From the NCBI GenBank assembly GCA_031841125.1, contig CM063112.1, positions 31,336,603 through 31,400,602 of the forward strand: a stretch of DNA of 64,000 nucleotides, in the 5' to 3' direction. Both the position numbers and the translations under genes were made by a program. The stretch comes from Acanthococcus lagerstroemiae. Lineage: Eukaryota; Arthropoda; Insecta; Hemiptera; Eriococcidae. Of this stretch, positions 1 through 14,082 are shown piece by piece. The notes beneath the pieces were generated by a model. That model searched no databases, had not been told where the DNA came from, and saw only the letters and a list, made by a program, of their open reading frames with translations. The first letter of the stretch is position 1, and every line of letters starts with the position of its first letter.

Positions 1-102
1 CTGTAGCGGCTATTCCTGCTCTAGAGTATTCACAGTTTCTGTAAATTGTCCTATTAAAGTATATTTTTAAGTGTCGCGTGCCGATTGTTTGCTTCCAGAT
101 AA

Positions 103-202
103 ATGGCACCATTCAGTTCGTTCGAGGACGAGTTACTAATTGAAAGTGTGAAACTTCACAAAGTGTTATACGACGCATCCAGAAAATCGTATAATTCGCT
201 CA
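103..202 (+). CDS. Possible first coding exon of a MADF-domain protein (partial)
   Basis: The 33 codons from the ATG at 103 read as an acidic start followed by a segment resembling the N-terminal helix of MADF domains: a run with ELLIESV, then HKVLYDAS and KSYNS. MADF proteins (often MADF-BESS) are nuclear DNA-binding regulators abundant in insects, and this stretch would be the first helix plus the LYD turn. A donor-like GTAAAC begins at 203, inside the frame, close to where an intron would be reasonable; past it the frame continues only into non-MADF sequence and ends at 294. An acceptor-like pyrimidine tract ending in CAG lies at 89-97, so the exon may begin there. The conserved tryptophan-containing second half of the domain was not found in the window, because downstream DNA is repetitive. 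It may be a MADF gene fragment or a chance resemblance. Similarity is judged by eye. Confidence 0.33.
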
Positions 203-422
203 GTAAACATTTTGAGCGTTTCATTTTGTTAGCTCAATGTAATGGCAATCCAATTTTCATCTTCTTCTTCACACATTTTGAGATACAATATTAATTTTTC
301 ATTTATCGGTATCATTTTTCGAGAGCCAACCTTGCGGGAAACAGCTATAGTTCCTGTTGGAGAAGCACGTGGAGTCGTGGTCCACGCATCCGTGATCACG
401 GATCCTTGGAAAACAAGGCTTA
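203..422. other. Unique flank before the tandem array
   Basis: This is non-repetitive sequence between the putative exon and the first tandem array. It contains a perfect 16-bp palindrome (ATCCGTGATCACGGAT, 388-403) and a shorter GTGGAGTCGTGGTCCAC palindrome just before it. No coding signal was recognised here. Confidence 0.4.
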
Positions 423-1475
423 ACTAACAGGTGCCCTTCTTGCGGGTATGCCGATTTAAATACAGGCACAGGTATACTAATCCGCCATTTTTGTGCCAAC
501 ATCATCACGAAAATTCCCGAGTTTAGCGAGAAAATGGTGGAATAGCAAACCCGAGCTGATTTACAATATTACTCCATAAATGAGGAGTTATCTGTCAAAC
601 GAGCCCCTGACTAACAGATGCCCTTCTTGCGGATATGCCGATTTATATACAGACACAGGTATACTAATCCGCCATTTTTGTGCCAACATCATCACAATTC
701 CGAGTTTAGCGAGAAATGGCGGATAGCAAACCGAGCTGATTTTACAATTGCGTTAAATACAGACACAGTATATATCGCCATTTTTGCGCCAACATCGTCA
801 CGAAAATTCACGAGTTTAGCGAGAAAATGGCGGAATAGCAACCCGAGCTGATTTACGAATTGCCGATTTAAATACAGACACAGGTATACTAATCCGCCAT
901 TTTTGCGCCAACATCATCACGAAAATTCACGAGTTTAGCGAGAAAATGGCGGAATAGCAAACCCGAGCTGATTTACAAATTGCCGATTCAAATACAGACA
1001 CAGGTATATTGATCCGCCATTTTTGCGCCAACATCGTCACGAAAATTCACGAGTTTAGCGAGAAAATGGCGGAATAGCAAACCCGAGATGATTTACGAAA
1101 TTACTCCATAAATGAGATGTCTGGCAAAAGGGCCCCTAACTAACAGGTGCCCTTCTTGCGGATATGCCGAATTAAATACAGACACAGGTATACTAATCCG
1201 CCATTTTTGTGCTAACATCATCACAAGAATTCCCGAGTTTAGCGAGAAAATGGCGGAATAGTAAACCCTAGCTGATTTACGAAATTACTCCATAAATGAG
1301 GAGTTATCTGTCAAAAGGGCCCCTGAGTAACAGGTGCCCTTCTCGCGGATATGTTGATTTCAATACTGACACAGGTACACTATTCCGCCATTTTTGTGCC
1401 AGCATTATCAAATGAATGCCCGAGTTTAGCGAGAAAATGGCGGAATAGTGAACAAGAGTTGATTTTACAAAATTT
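423..1475. repeat. Tandem array of 120-bp and about 185-bp units with paired ATGGCGG motifs
   Basis: Seven or so units start with variants of GCCGATTTAAATACAGACAC at about 450, 637, 750, 862, 982, 1166 and 1354. Short units are 112-120 bp. Long units (about 185 bp) add a segment containing ACTCCATAAATGAGGAG and AACAGGTGCCCTTCTTGCGG. Every unit carries a CCGCCATTTTT followed some 50-60 bp later by AAAATGGCGGAAT, an inverted pair separated by CACGAGTTTAGCGAG-type sequence, so each could fold back. The units at 862 and 982 are nearly identical, suggesting recent unequal exchange. Open frames here are composition artefacts. Confidence 0.85.
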
Positions 1476-4400
1476 GACGGCCGTTAGCATACTCTGTATT
1501 GGAAATTTGTAATACAGAGACCAGAATAAGATACTTTAACGTAATTTGAAATAAGAGCCAAACTGCCAGACTCTCTTCACGAAAATCGAGTGAGAACTCA
1601 ATTATTCACGCTGAGTATGAATTCGATGGATCATTCGGGCACCGACCCTCCATTCCCGAGATAACCTCGAAAATGATGGAAAAATTGGCCAATTCAGTTC
1701 AAAAAATGACTAGCTCAATTTTGACGAGTGATTCTAATTGATCTCGAAAAACTGAGTAATCAGCAACCGCGCCGACGCTGAAGCTCTTCGAAAAGTTTTT
1801 TGCCAAAAAAGATATGATGGAAAGTAATAGTATGGAGGAATTTTCAAAATTCGAAAGAAACTCAATTTTGAATTGAAGACAGTTTTCGACTCAATTTTTC
1901 ACGCTGAATTCGAATTTGGTGGTAAAATTTGGCGGCGACGCTCCGTTCAGGAGATACACAGGAAAAAGTTAGTTGGAAAAATTGGCAGATTAGTTCACAA
2001 AATGAGTCTAGCTCAATTTCGACGGCCGATTTGAATTTGTCTCGAAAAATTTAGTAAATTAGTACCAGCGCCGACGCCGACGCTCATCGAAAAATTTTCT
2101 GCGCCAAAAAAGACATTAAGTATGACGAAATGTTCAAAATTCGATAAAATCAAAAATTCAGATTCAAAGACTGTTTTTGACTCAGTTTTTCACGCTGAGT
2201 TCGAATTCTGTGTCGAAATTCGGTGGCGACGTTCCTGTCCCAAGATACACTCGAGAATGTGGTCAAAATGCGTCAAAAAATGACTCTTGCTCAATTTTGA
2301 CGAAGGATACGAATTCGTCTCGAAAAATGGATTAATGAGCAACAGCTCCGACGCCGACGTTCTTCGCAAATTTTTCCGACCCAAAAAAGATATGAAGTAT
2401 GAAGTAATTCTATAAAATCAAAAATTCTGAATTAAAGACTGTTTTTGACTCAATTTTTACACTGAGTTCGAATACACAGAGTTGAAATTCGGCGGCGACG
2501 CTCCGTTCCTGAGATACACTCAAAGATGTGGTAAAGATGGGTCAAAATGTGTCAAAAATTGAAAATAGACTTGATGTATACATGTATAGTCTGAAGCCAT
2601 TTTCAAAATTCGATAAAATCAAAAATTCTGATTTAAAGACTGTTTTTTCGGTGTTGAAAATCGGCAGCGAGACTCCTGTCCCGAGATAAACTCGAAAATG
2701 TTGTCAAAATGTGTCAAAGAATGACTTTAGCACAACTTTAAACAAGGAATCGAATTCTTCTCGAAAAATTGAGTAATTAGTACTAGCGCCGATGCTCTCC
2801 GAAAATTTTTTCACACCAGAAAAAACATGATGTATCTTATGGAGAAATTTCCAAAATTCGAAAAAATCAGAAATTCTGAATTAAAGACTGTTTTTGACTC
2901 ACTTCTTCACGCTGTGTTCGAATTCGGTGTTGGAACTTGGCGGAGACCTTCCGTGATCCCGGGATACACTAGACAATGTTGTAATAATGTGGTCAAAATG
3001 GGTCAAAAATTGACTCTAGCTCAACTTTGACAAACGCATTCGAATTCGTCTCGAAAAATTGAGTAATTAGAACCAGCGCCGACGCTCTCCGAAAATTTTT
3101 ACGCACCAATACGGACATTATATCTGAGGTATGGAGAAGTTTTCAAAATACGATAAAACCAAAAGTTTTGAATTAAAGACTGTTTTCGGCTCGAATTCGA
3201 ATTCGGTTGCCGGCGATCCTCCATTCCCAATATAGGCTAGAAGAAGAGTTGGAAAAATTACCCAATTCAGTTCAAGAAATGACACAAGCTCAATTTTGAC
3301 GAATGATTTGGATTCGTCTCGAAAAATTGAATAACTAGCACCAGCGCCGACGCCGAAGCTCTACGAAAAATTTTTTGCCCTTAAGAAAACATGATGTATA
3401 TAGTGTGGAGAAATTTTCAAAATTCGAAAAAAGCAGAAATTGTGATTTAAAGACGGTTTTCAACTCAATTTTTCACGCTGAGTATTAATTCGATGGTTCA
3501 TTCGGGCACCGACCCTCCATTCCCAAGATGATCTCGAAGAAGTTGGAGAAATTGGATAATTCAGTTCAAAGAATGACTCTAGCTCAATTTTGACGAGTGA
3601 TTTGAATTCGTCTTCAAAAATTGAGTAATTAGCACCCGCCCTGACGTCGAAGCTTTCCGAAAATTTATTCGCCTCAAGAAAGACATGATGTTTAGCATGG
3701 AGACATTTTCAAAATTCGATAAAATAAAAAATTCTGATTTAGAGACTGTTTTTGACTCAAATTTTCACGCTGAGGTCCAATTCGGTGTTGATATTTGGCA
3801 GCGAACTTCCGTGTTCCAAGAATAGACCAGAAAATGTAAAAATGTGGTCAAGATAGGTCAAAATTGACTCAAGCTCCATTTTGACAACGGATTCGAATTC
3901 GTCCCGAAAAATTGAGTATTTAGCACCAGCGCCGACTCTGACGTTCTCCAACAATTTTTTCACTCCATAAAAGACATGATGTATAGTATGGAGAAATTCT
4001 CAAAATTCGATATTATAAAAAATTCTGAATAAAAGACCGTTTTTGATTCAATTTTTCTCTCTGAGTTCGAATTCGGTGTTATAATTTGGCTGCGACCCTC
4101 CGATCCCGAGATATACGTGAAAAGGTGGTCAAATAGTGTCAAAAAATAACCCCAGCTCAATTCTGACAACGGATTCGAATTCGTCTCGAAAAATTGAGTT
4201 ATTGGCACCAGCGCCGACGCCGGCGCCCTCCGAAAAATTTTTCGATCCAAAAAAGACATGATATATAAAATAGTATGGAGAAATTTTCAAAATTCGTTAA
4301 AATCGAAAATTCTGTATAAAAGACTATTTTTGATTCAATTTTTCACGCTGAGATCGAATTCGGTGTTGAATTTCGGGGGCGAAGCTCCGGTCCTGAGATA

Positions 4401-7400
4401 CACTCATAAATGTGGTCACAATGGGTCAAAATGTGTTAAAAAATGACTCTAGCGCAATTTTGACAACGGATTTGGATTCGTTTCGAAAAATTTAGTAATT
4501 GACAACAGCGCCGACGCCGACGCTATCAGAAAATTTTTTCGCGCCAACAAGGACATGATGTATATAGTACGGAGAAATCTTCAAAATACGATAAAATCAA
4601 AAATTCTGAATTAAAGACTGTTTTTGACTCACCTTTTCACGCTGAGGTCGAATTCGGTGAGGAAATTTACCAACGAACTTCCGTGTTCCAGAGATACACT
4701 AGAAAATGTTGTGAAAATGTGGTCACGATGGGTCAACATCGACTCTAGTTCAATTTTGACAACGAATTCGAATTCGTCTCGAAAAATTGAGTAATTAGCA
4801 CGAGCGCCGACGCGGAAGCTCTTCGAAAATTTCTTCACGCCAGAAACCACATGATGTATCTTAAGAAGAACTTTCCAAAATTCAAAAAATCAAAAATTCT
4901 TAAGCAAAGACTGTTTTTGACTCAGCTTTTCACGTTGAGTTGGAATTCGGTGTTGAGATTCGGCGGCGACGCTCCTGTCCCAAGATACACTCGAGAATAT
5001 AGTCAAAATGCGTCAAAAAATGTCTCTAGCTCAATTTTGACGAAGGATACGAATTCGTCTCGAAAAACTGAGTAATGAGCACCAGCGCCGACGCCAACCC
5101 TCTTCGCAAATTTTTCCGACCCAGAAAAGACATGAAGTATGAAGAAATTTTCAAAATTCTATAAAATCAAAAATTCTGAATTAAAGACTGTTTTCGACTG
5201 AATTTTTACGCTGAGTTCGAATTCGGAGTTGAAATTCGGCGGCAACGGTCCGTTCCTGAGATACACTCGAAAATGTGGTACAGATGGGTCAAAAAGTGTC
5301 AAAAAATGAAAATAGACATGATGTATACATGTATAGTCTGGAGCCATTTTCAAAATTCGATAAAATTGAAAATTCTGATTTAGAGACTGTTTTTGACTCT
5401 ATGTTCGAATTCGGTGTTGAAAATCGGCAGCGACGCTCCTGTCCCGAGATAACCTAGAAAATGTTGTCAAAATGTGTCAAAGAATGACTCTAGCACAACT
5501 TTAAACAAAGAATCGAATTCTTCTCGAAAAATTGAGTAATTAATACCAGCGCCGACGCTCTCCGAAAATTTTTTCACACCAGAAAAAACATGATGTATCT
5601 GATGGAGAAATTTCCAAAATTCGAAAAAATCAGAAATTCTGAATTAAAGACTGTTTTCACTTCTTCACGCTGAGTTCGAATTCGGTGTTGAAATTTGGCG
5701 GAGACCTTCCGTGATCCCGGGATACACTAGACAATGTTGTACAAATGTGGTCAAAATGGGTCAAAAATTGACTCTAGCTCAATTTTGACAAACGGATTCC
5801 AATTCGTCTCGAAAAATTGAGTAATTAGAACCAGCGCCGACGCTCTCCGAAAATTTTTACGCACCAATACGGACATTATATCCGTGGTATGGAGAAGTTT
5901 TCAAAATTCGACAAAACCAAAAATTTTGAATTAAAGACCGTTTTCGACTCGAATTCGAATTCGGTTGCCGGCGATCCTCCATTCCCAAGATAAGCTAGAA
6001 GAAGTTGGAAAAATTACCCAATTCAGTTCAAGAAATGACACTAGCTCAATTTTGACGAGTGATTTAGATTCGTCTCGAAAAATTGAATAACTAGCACCAG
6101 CGCCGACGCCGAAGCTCTACGAAAAATTTTTTGCCCTTAAGAAAACATGTTGTATAGTATGGAGAAATTTTCAAAATTGGAAAAAAGCAGAAATTGTGAT
6201 TTAAAGACCGTTTTCTACTCAATTTTTCACGCTGAGTATGAATTCGATGGTTCATTCGGGCACCGACCCTCCACTCCCGAGATAAGCTAGAAAAAGTTGG
6301 GAAAATTGTCTAATCCAGTTCGAAAAATGACTCTAGCTCAATTTTGACAAGTGATTTGTATTCGTTTCGAAAAATTCCGTAATTAGCACTCGCGTCGAAG
6401 TCCAAGCTTTTCGAAATTTTTTTTGCCCCAAAAAGAACATGAGGTATAGTATGGAGAAATTTTCAAAATTTGAAAGAAACGAAATTTTGAATTGAAAACT
6501 GTTTTCGACTCAAATTTTCACGCTGACCGACCCTCCATTCCCGAGATGAGCTCGAAAAAGTTGGAAATATCGGATAATTCCGTTCAAAAAATGACTCGAG
6601 CTCAATTTTGACGAGTGATTTGAATTCGTCTTCAAAAATTGAGTGACTTGTAGCAGCGCCGACGCCGAAGCTTTCCGAAAATTTATTCGCCTCAAGAAAG
6701 ACATGATGCATAGTATGGAGACATTTTCAAAATTCGATAAAATAAAAAATTCTGATTTAGAGACTTTTTGACTCAAATTTTCACGTTGAGTTCGAATTCG
6801 GTGTTGAAATTCGGCCGCGACGCTCCCGTCCCGAATTACAAACGTAAAATTGGTCAAAATAGGTCCAAATGTGTCAACAAATGACTCAAGCTCCATTTTG
6901 ACAACGGATTCGAATTTGTCTCGAATAATTGAGTATTTAGCACGAGCGCCGACGCCGACGCTCTCCGAAAATTTTCCCGCCCCCAAAAAAACATGATGTA
7001 TACAATGAAGAAATTTCCAAGATTCGAAAAAATCAAACATTCTGAATTAAAGACTGTTTTTGACTCACTTTTTCGCGGTGAGGTCGAATTCGGTGCTGAA
7101 ATTTGGCGGTGACCTTCCGTGTTCTCGTGATACACTAGAAAATGTTGTAAAAATGTGGTCAAAATGGATTTTCAAAATTCGATAAAATCAAAAACTGTGA
7201 TTTAAAGACTGTTTTCGACTCAACTTTTCACGCTGAATTCGAATTTGGTGGTCAAATTTGGCTGTGATCCTTTATTTCCGAGATAAGCCCGAAGATGTTG
7301 GGAAAATTGGCCAATTCAGTTCAAGAAATGACACTACCTCAATTTTGACGAGTGATTTGGATTCGTCCCGAAAAATTGAATAACTAACACGAGCGCCGAC

Positions 7401-9490
7401 GCCGAAGCTCTATGAAAATTTTGTTCCCCAAAAAGGACATAATGTATAGTATGGAGAAATTTTCAAAATTCGAAAAATCAGAAATTGTTAATTAAAGACT
7501 TTTTTCAACTCAATTTTTCACGTACAATTTGACGGCGTCGCTTCGCTCACGAGATACACCGGAAAAAGTTGGAAAATGGCCCAATTCAGTTCAAAAAATG
7601 ACTCTAGCTCAATTTGGACAAGTGATTTGAATTGATCTCGAAAAATTGAGTAATCAGCAACCGCGCCGACGCCGAAGCTCTCCGAAAATTTTTTTGCCCT
7701 AGAAGAAACATGATGTACAATAGTATGGAGGAATTTTCCAAATTCGAAGGAAACAAAATTGTGAATTGAAGACTGTTTCAACTCAATTTCTCACGTTGAG
7801 TAAGAATTCGATGGTTAATTTTCGGCGCCGACCCTCTATTCCCGAGATAAGCTCGGAAAAGGGGAAAGGGGGCAAAATTGGCCAATTCAGTTCAAAAAAT
7901 GACTCTAGCTCAATTATGACGAGTGACTTGGATTGATCTCGAAATATTGAGTAATCCGCAACCGCGCCGACGCCGAAGCTCTCCAAAAATTATGTTACCC
8001 AAAAAAGACATGATGGATATATAATATGGAGAAATTTTCAAAATTCGAAAGAAACTAAATTTTGAATTGAAGACTGTTTTCGACTCAAATTTTCACGCTG
8101 ACTTCGAATTCGGTGGTCAAATTTGGCGGCCACGCTCTGCTCCGGAGATACACAGGAAAAAGTTAGTTGGAAAAATAGGCCTATTAGTTCAAAAAATGCG
8201 TCTAGCTCACTTCCAACGACGGATTTGAATTCGTCTCGGAAATTGAGTAGTTAGCACCAGCACGGACGCCGACGCTCTTCGAAAAATTTTCCGCCCTAAA
8301 AAATACACGAAGTATGGCGAAATTTTCAAAATTCGATAAAATAAAAAATTCTGAATTAAAGATATTTTTGACTCAATTTTTCACGCTGAATTCGAATTCA
8401 GTGTTGTAATTCGGCGGCGACGCTCCGGTCTCGAGGTACACTCGAAAATGTGGTCGAAGTGGGTCGAAATGTGTCGAAAATTGACTCTAGCTCAATTTTG
8501 ACAACCGATTCGAATTCGTCGCGATAAATCGAGTAATTAGCAACAGCGTCGACGCCGACACTCTCCGAAAATTTTTCTGCCCCCAAAAAAAACATGATGT
8601 ATACATGTATACTCTGGACAAATTATTAAAATTCGGTAAATAAATCAAAAATTCTGAATGAAAGACTGTTTTTGAGACAATTTTTCACGGTGAGTTCGAT
8701 TTCGGTGTTGAAATTCGGCGGCGACGCTCCGATTCTGAGAGACAATCGAAAATGTGGTCAACATCGGTCAAAATGTGTCAAAAAATGGTTCCAGCTCAGT
8801 TATGACAACGGATTCGAATTCGCCTCAAAAAATTGAGTAATTAGCACAAGCGCCGACGCTGACGGTCTCCGAAAATTTTTTCGCCTTAAAATAGACATGA
8901 TAGTCTGGAGAGTTTCCCAAAATTCGAAAAAATCAAAAATTCTGAAATAAAGACTGTTTGTGACTCACTTCTTCACGCTGAGTTCGAATTCGGTGTTGAA
9001 ATTTGGCGGCGACCTTCCGCGATCCCTAGATACAAAATAAAATGTTGTAAAAATGTGGTTAATACGGGTCAAAAATTGACTCTAGCCCAATTGTGACAAA
9101 CGGATTCGAATTTGTCTCGAAAAATTCAGTAATTAGAACCAGCGCCGACGCCGACGCTCTCCGAAAATTTTTTCACGCCAACACGGACATGATATCTGTG
9201 GTATGGAGAAGTTTTCAAAATTCGATAAAACCAAAAATTTTGAATTAAAAACTGTTTCCGACTCAACATTTTACGCTGAATTCGAATTTGGTGGTCAAAT
9301 TTGGCGGTGATCCTCTATTCTCGAGATAAGCTCGAAGAAGTTGGGAAAATTGGCCAATTCAGTTCAAGAAATGACACTACCTCAATTTTGACGAGTGATT
9401 TGGATTCGTCCCGAAAAATTGAATAACTACCACGAGCGCCGACGCCGAAGCTCTATGAAAATTTTTTTGCTCCAAAACGACATGATGTAT

Positions 9491-9647
9491 AATTGAATAC
9501 AAACAATAATTAGTTCTAGTGTTATTAAATTATAATACAGTTAAAATTATTAATTAAATTTATAATAATATGTCATGTTATTACATTAATTATTAATCGT
9601 AATGATAAAGAAAAAATTTGAAATAAAAATCTATTCAGTTCAATTAA
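9491..9647. mobile_element. AT-rich insertion in a satellite monomer
   Basis: About 157 bp of almost pure A/T sequence beginning AATTGAATAC and ending TTCAATTAAA interrupts a monomer between GATGTAT and ATAGTATGG. The ends are weakly inverted (AATTGAA against TTCAATT) and the flanks may share a short TATA duplication. A truncated second copy lies at 12951-13026, within the higher-order repeat equivalent to this block. Class unknown; possibly a small AT-rich MITE. Confidence 0.5.
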
Positions 9648-12600
9648 ATATAGTATGGAGAAATTTTCAGAATTTGATAATATCAAAAATTCTGAATAAA
9701 AGACTGTTTTTGACTCACTTTATCACGCTAAGATCGAATTCGGTGTTGAAATTCGGTGGCGACTCTTCGTTCCCGTGATACACTCGAAAATGTGGTCAAA
9801 ATGGGTCAAAATATGTCAAAAGATCACTCTAGCTCAATTTTGACAACGGATTCGAATTCGTCTCGAAAAATTGAGTAATTAGCACCAGCGCCGACCCTGA
9901 CGTTCTCCGAAAACTTCTTCACCCCATAAAAGACATGATGTATGTATGGAGAAATTCTCAAAATTCGATATTATCAAAAATTCTGAACAAAAGACGGTTT
10001 TTGACTCAATTTTTCTCGCTGAGTTCGAATTCGGTGTTAAAATTTGGCTGCGACGCTCCGGTCCCGAGATATAGGTACTTGAAAATGTGGTCAAATAGTG
10101 TCAAAAAATAACCCCAGCTCAATTTTGACAACGGATTCGAGTTCGCCTCGAAAAATTGAGTAATTAGCACCAGCGCCGACGCTGACGGTCTTCGAAAATT
10201 TGTTCGCCCCAGAGAAAAGACATGATGTACTTATAGTGTGGAGAAATATTCAAAATTCGATAAAAGAAAAAATTCTGAATAAAAGGCTGTTTTTCACTCA
10301 GATTATCGCGCTAAGATCGAATTCGGTGTTGAAATTTGGGCACCGACCCTCCATTCCCGAGGTAGGCTCGAAAAAGTTGGAAAAATTGGCCAATTCAATT
10401 CAAAAAATGAGTCTAGCTCAATTTCGACGACGGATTTGAATTCGTCTCGAGAATATGAGTAATTAGCACCAGCGCCGACGCTCTTCGAAAAATTTTCCGC
10501 CGCAAAAAGGACATGAAGTATAAAGTATGGAGAAATTTTATAAAATTCGAAAAAAATAGAAACTGATGTTCGAAATTCGATAAAATCCTGAATGCTGAAT
10601 TAGAGATTGTTTTTGAGTCAATTTTCCACGCTGAATTTGAATTCGGTGTTGATATTCGGCGACGATGCTCAGGTCCCGAGGTACACTTGAATATGTGGTC
10701 AACATGGGTCAAAATGTGTCAAAAAATGACTCCAGCTTAATTTTTACAACGGATTCGAATTCGTCTCGAAAAATTGAGTAATTAGCACGAGCGCCGACGC
10801 TGACGGTCTCCGAAAATTTGTTCGCCCCAAAAAAGACATGATTTCCGAAATTCGGGGGAAAAAATTCTTAATTAAAAACTGTTTTTGACTCACCTTTCCA
10901 CGCTGAGGTTGAATTCGATGTTGAAATTTGGCGGCGATCTTCCGTGTTCCCGAGATACACTGGAAAATGTTGTAAAAATGTGGTCAAAATGGGTCAAAAA
11001 TTGACTGTAGCTCGATTTTGACAACGGATTCGAATTCGTCTTTAAAAATTGAGTAATTAGCACAAGCGCCGACGCTAGCCGTCTCCGAAAAATTTTTTGT
11101 ACCAAAAAAATACATGATATAATAGTATGAAGAAATTTTCAAAATTCGATAAAATCAAATACTCCTGATTAAAGACTATTTTTGACTCAATTTTTCACGC
11201 TGAGTTTGAATTCGGTGTCGATATTTGGCGGTGACGCTCCGATCCCGAGAGACACTCGAAAATGTGGTCAAAATGGGTCAAAAAATGACTCCAGCTGAAT
11301 TTTGACAACGGATTCGAATTCGTCTCGATAAATTGAGTAATTAGCACAAGCGCCGACGCTGACGGTCTCCGAACATTTTTTCGCGCCAAGAAAGACATGA
11401 TGCTTAAGTCTAGAGAAATTTTCAAAATTCGAAAAAATCAAAAATTCTGATTTCACGCTGAGTTCGAATTCAGTGTTGAAATTTGGCGGCGACTTTCCGC
11501 TCCCGAGATACAATCGAGAACGTAGTCAATTCACGTCAATATGTAACTTTAGCTCAATTTTGAGGACACACTTGAACTCGTCTCGAAAATTTCAGTAATT
11601 AACACCGGCGCCGATGCCAAAGCTATCTGAAAATTTTTTGCCCGGTAAACGACATGATGTATAGTATGTAGAAATTTTCAAAATTCGAAAAAATGAATGA
11701 TTTTTATTTAAAGTCTGGTTTTAATCATCAGCGCCCACGCCGAAGTTCTCCGAAAATTTTTTTGACCCAAAAAAGACATGATGGATAGTATGGAGAAATT
11801 TTCAAAATTCGAAAGAAACTAAATTTTGAATTGAAGACTGTTTTCGACTCAAATTTTCACGCTGAATTCGAATTCGGTGGTCAAATTTGGCGGCCACGCT
11901 CCGTTCCGGAGATACACAGGAAAAAGTTAGTTGGAAAAATTGGCCTATCAAGCTCACTTCCAACGACGGATTTGAATTCGTCTCGAAAATTGAGTAGTTA
12001 GCACCAGCACCGACGCCGACGCTCTTCGAAAAATTTTCCGCCCTAAAAAGGACATAAAGTATGGCGAAATTTTCAAAATTCGATAAAATAAAAAATTCTG
12101 AATTAAAGATACTTTTTGACTGAATTTTTCACGCTGAATTCGAATTCGGCGTTGCAATTCGCGGCGACGCTCTGGTCCCGAGGTACACTCGAAAATGTGG
12201 TCGAAGTGGGTCGAAATGTGTCGAAAATTGACTCTAGCTCAATTTTGACAACCGATTCGAATTCGTCGCGATAAATCGAGTAATCAGCAACAGCGTCGAC
12301 GCCGACACTCTCCGAACATTTTTCTGTCCCAAAAAAACATGATGTATACATGTATACTCTGGACAAATTTTTAAAATTCGGTAAAATCAAAAATTCTGAT
12401 TTAAAGACTGTTTTTGACACAATTTTTCACGGTCAGTTCGATTTCGGTGTTGAAATTTGGCGGCGCGACCTTCCGCGATCCCGAGATACACTAGAAAATG
12501 TTGTAAAAATGTGGTCAATATAGGTCAAAAATTGACTGTAGCCCAATTGTGACCAACGGATTCGAATTCGTCTCGAAAAATTCAGTAATTAGAACCAGCG

Positions 12601-12950
12601 CCGACGCAGACGCTCTCCGAAAATTTTTTCACGCCAACACGGATATGATATCTGTGGTATGGAGAAGTTTTCAAAATTCGATCAAACCAAAAATTTTGAA
12701 TTAAAGACTGTTTCCGACTCAACTTTTCACGCTGAATTCGAATTTGATGGTCAAATTTGGCGACGATCCTTTATTCTCGAGATAAGCTCGAAGAAGTTGG
12801 GAAAATTGGCCAATTCAGTTCAAGAAATGACACTAGCTCAATTTTGACGAGTGATTTGGATTCGTCTCGAAAAATTGAATAACTAGCACCAGCGCCGACG
12901 CCGAAGCTCTACGAAAATTTTTTTGCCCCAAAACGACATGATGTACATAT

Positions 12951-13026
12951 AATTGAATACACATAATAAATAGTTCTAGTGTTATATAAATTATAATACA
13001 GTTAAAATCATTAATTAAATTTATAA
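12951..13026. mobile_element. Truncated copy of the AT-rich insertion
   Basis: It shares AATTGAATACA, AGTTCTAGTGTTAT and TTATAATACAGTTAAAAT with 9491-9647 but stops after about 76 bp and runs directly into the middle of another monomer. It was therefore probably carried here by block duplication and then clipped by a deletion. Confidence 0.55.
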
Positions 13027-13386
13027 TGAGTTCGAATTCGGTGTTAAAATTTGGCTGCGACGCTCCGGTCCCGAGATCTAGGTACTTGAAAGTGTGGTCA
13101 AAATGTGTCAAAAAATTACTCCAGCTCTATTTTGACAACGGATTCGAGTTCGTCTCGAAAAAATGAGTAATTAGCACCAGCGCCGACGCTGACGGTCTTC
13201 GAAAATTTTTTCGCCCCAGAGAAAAGACATGATGTATAGTGCGGAGAAATTTTCAAAATTCGATAAAAGAAAAAATTCTGAATGAGAGTCTGTTTTTGAC
13301 TCAATTTTCCACGCTGAGTTCGAACTCGATGCTGAAATTCGGCGGTGACGCTCCGTTCTCGAGATACACTCGAAAATGTTGTCATA

Positions 13387-13503
13387 GGGGGAATGAATAA
13401 TAATACTAATATTAAATGAAGACTATTTAGTGGCGGGTTATTTTGTATTTTTAAATTTAAAAATCAAGTTCGAAGGAAGGGTGTTAACCCCCTCTTGGAA
13501 GTG
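13387..13503. other. Short non-satellite insert in array 1
   Basis: About 115 bp lacking satellite similarity (AGGGGGAATGAATAATAATA to TTAACCCCCTCTTGG) interrupts a monomer between GTTGTCAT and AAGTGTGTCAAAA. Its ends carry AGGGGG and CCCCCT, a 6-bp inverted match. Origin unknown. Confidence 0.4.
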
Positions 13504-14082
13504 TGTCAAAAAATGACTCTAGCTCAATTTTAAAAACGGATTCGAATTCGTCTCGAAAAAGTGAGTAAGCAGCAACAGCGCCGACGCCGACGCTCTCCGA
13601 AAATTATTTTACGCCAGAAAAGTCATTTTTTCACCCAGAAAAGACATGGTGTATCTTATAGAGAAATTTCCAAAATTCTAAAAAATCCAAAATTCTGAAT
13701 TGAAGACTGTTATTGACTCACTTTTTCACGCTGAGGTCCAATTCGGCGTTGAAATTTGGCAGCGAACTTCCGTGTTCCAGAAATACACTTGAAAATGTTG
13801 TAAAAATGTGGTCAAGATAGGTCAAAATTGACTCAAGCTCCATATTGTCAACGGATTCAAATTCGTCTAGAAAAATTGAGTAATTAGCACCAGCGCCGAC
13901 CCTGACGTTCTCCGAAAACTTTTTCACCCCATAAAAGACATGATCTATGTATGGAAAAATTCTCAAAATTCGATATTATCAAAAATTCTGAACAAAAGAC
14001 TGTTTTTGACTCAATTTTTCTCGCTGAGTTCGAATTCGGTGTTAAAATTTGGCTGTGACGCTCCGGTCCCGAGATATAGGTA

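Noticed and set aside
388..403. Perfect 16-bp palindrome as an operator or binding site
   Set aside because: It is a single occurrence with no neighbouring gene to regulate and may be chance in this length of sequence.
423..1475. CRISPR-like array
   Set aside because: The repeat units are contiguous 112-187-bp tandem units without unique spacers, in eukaryotic DNA.
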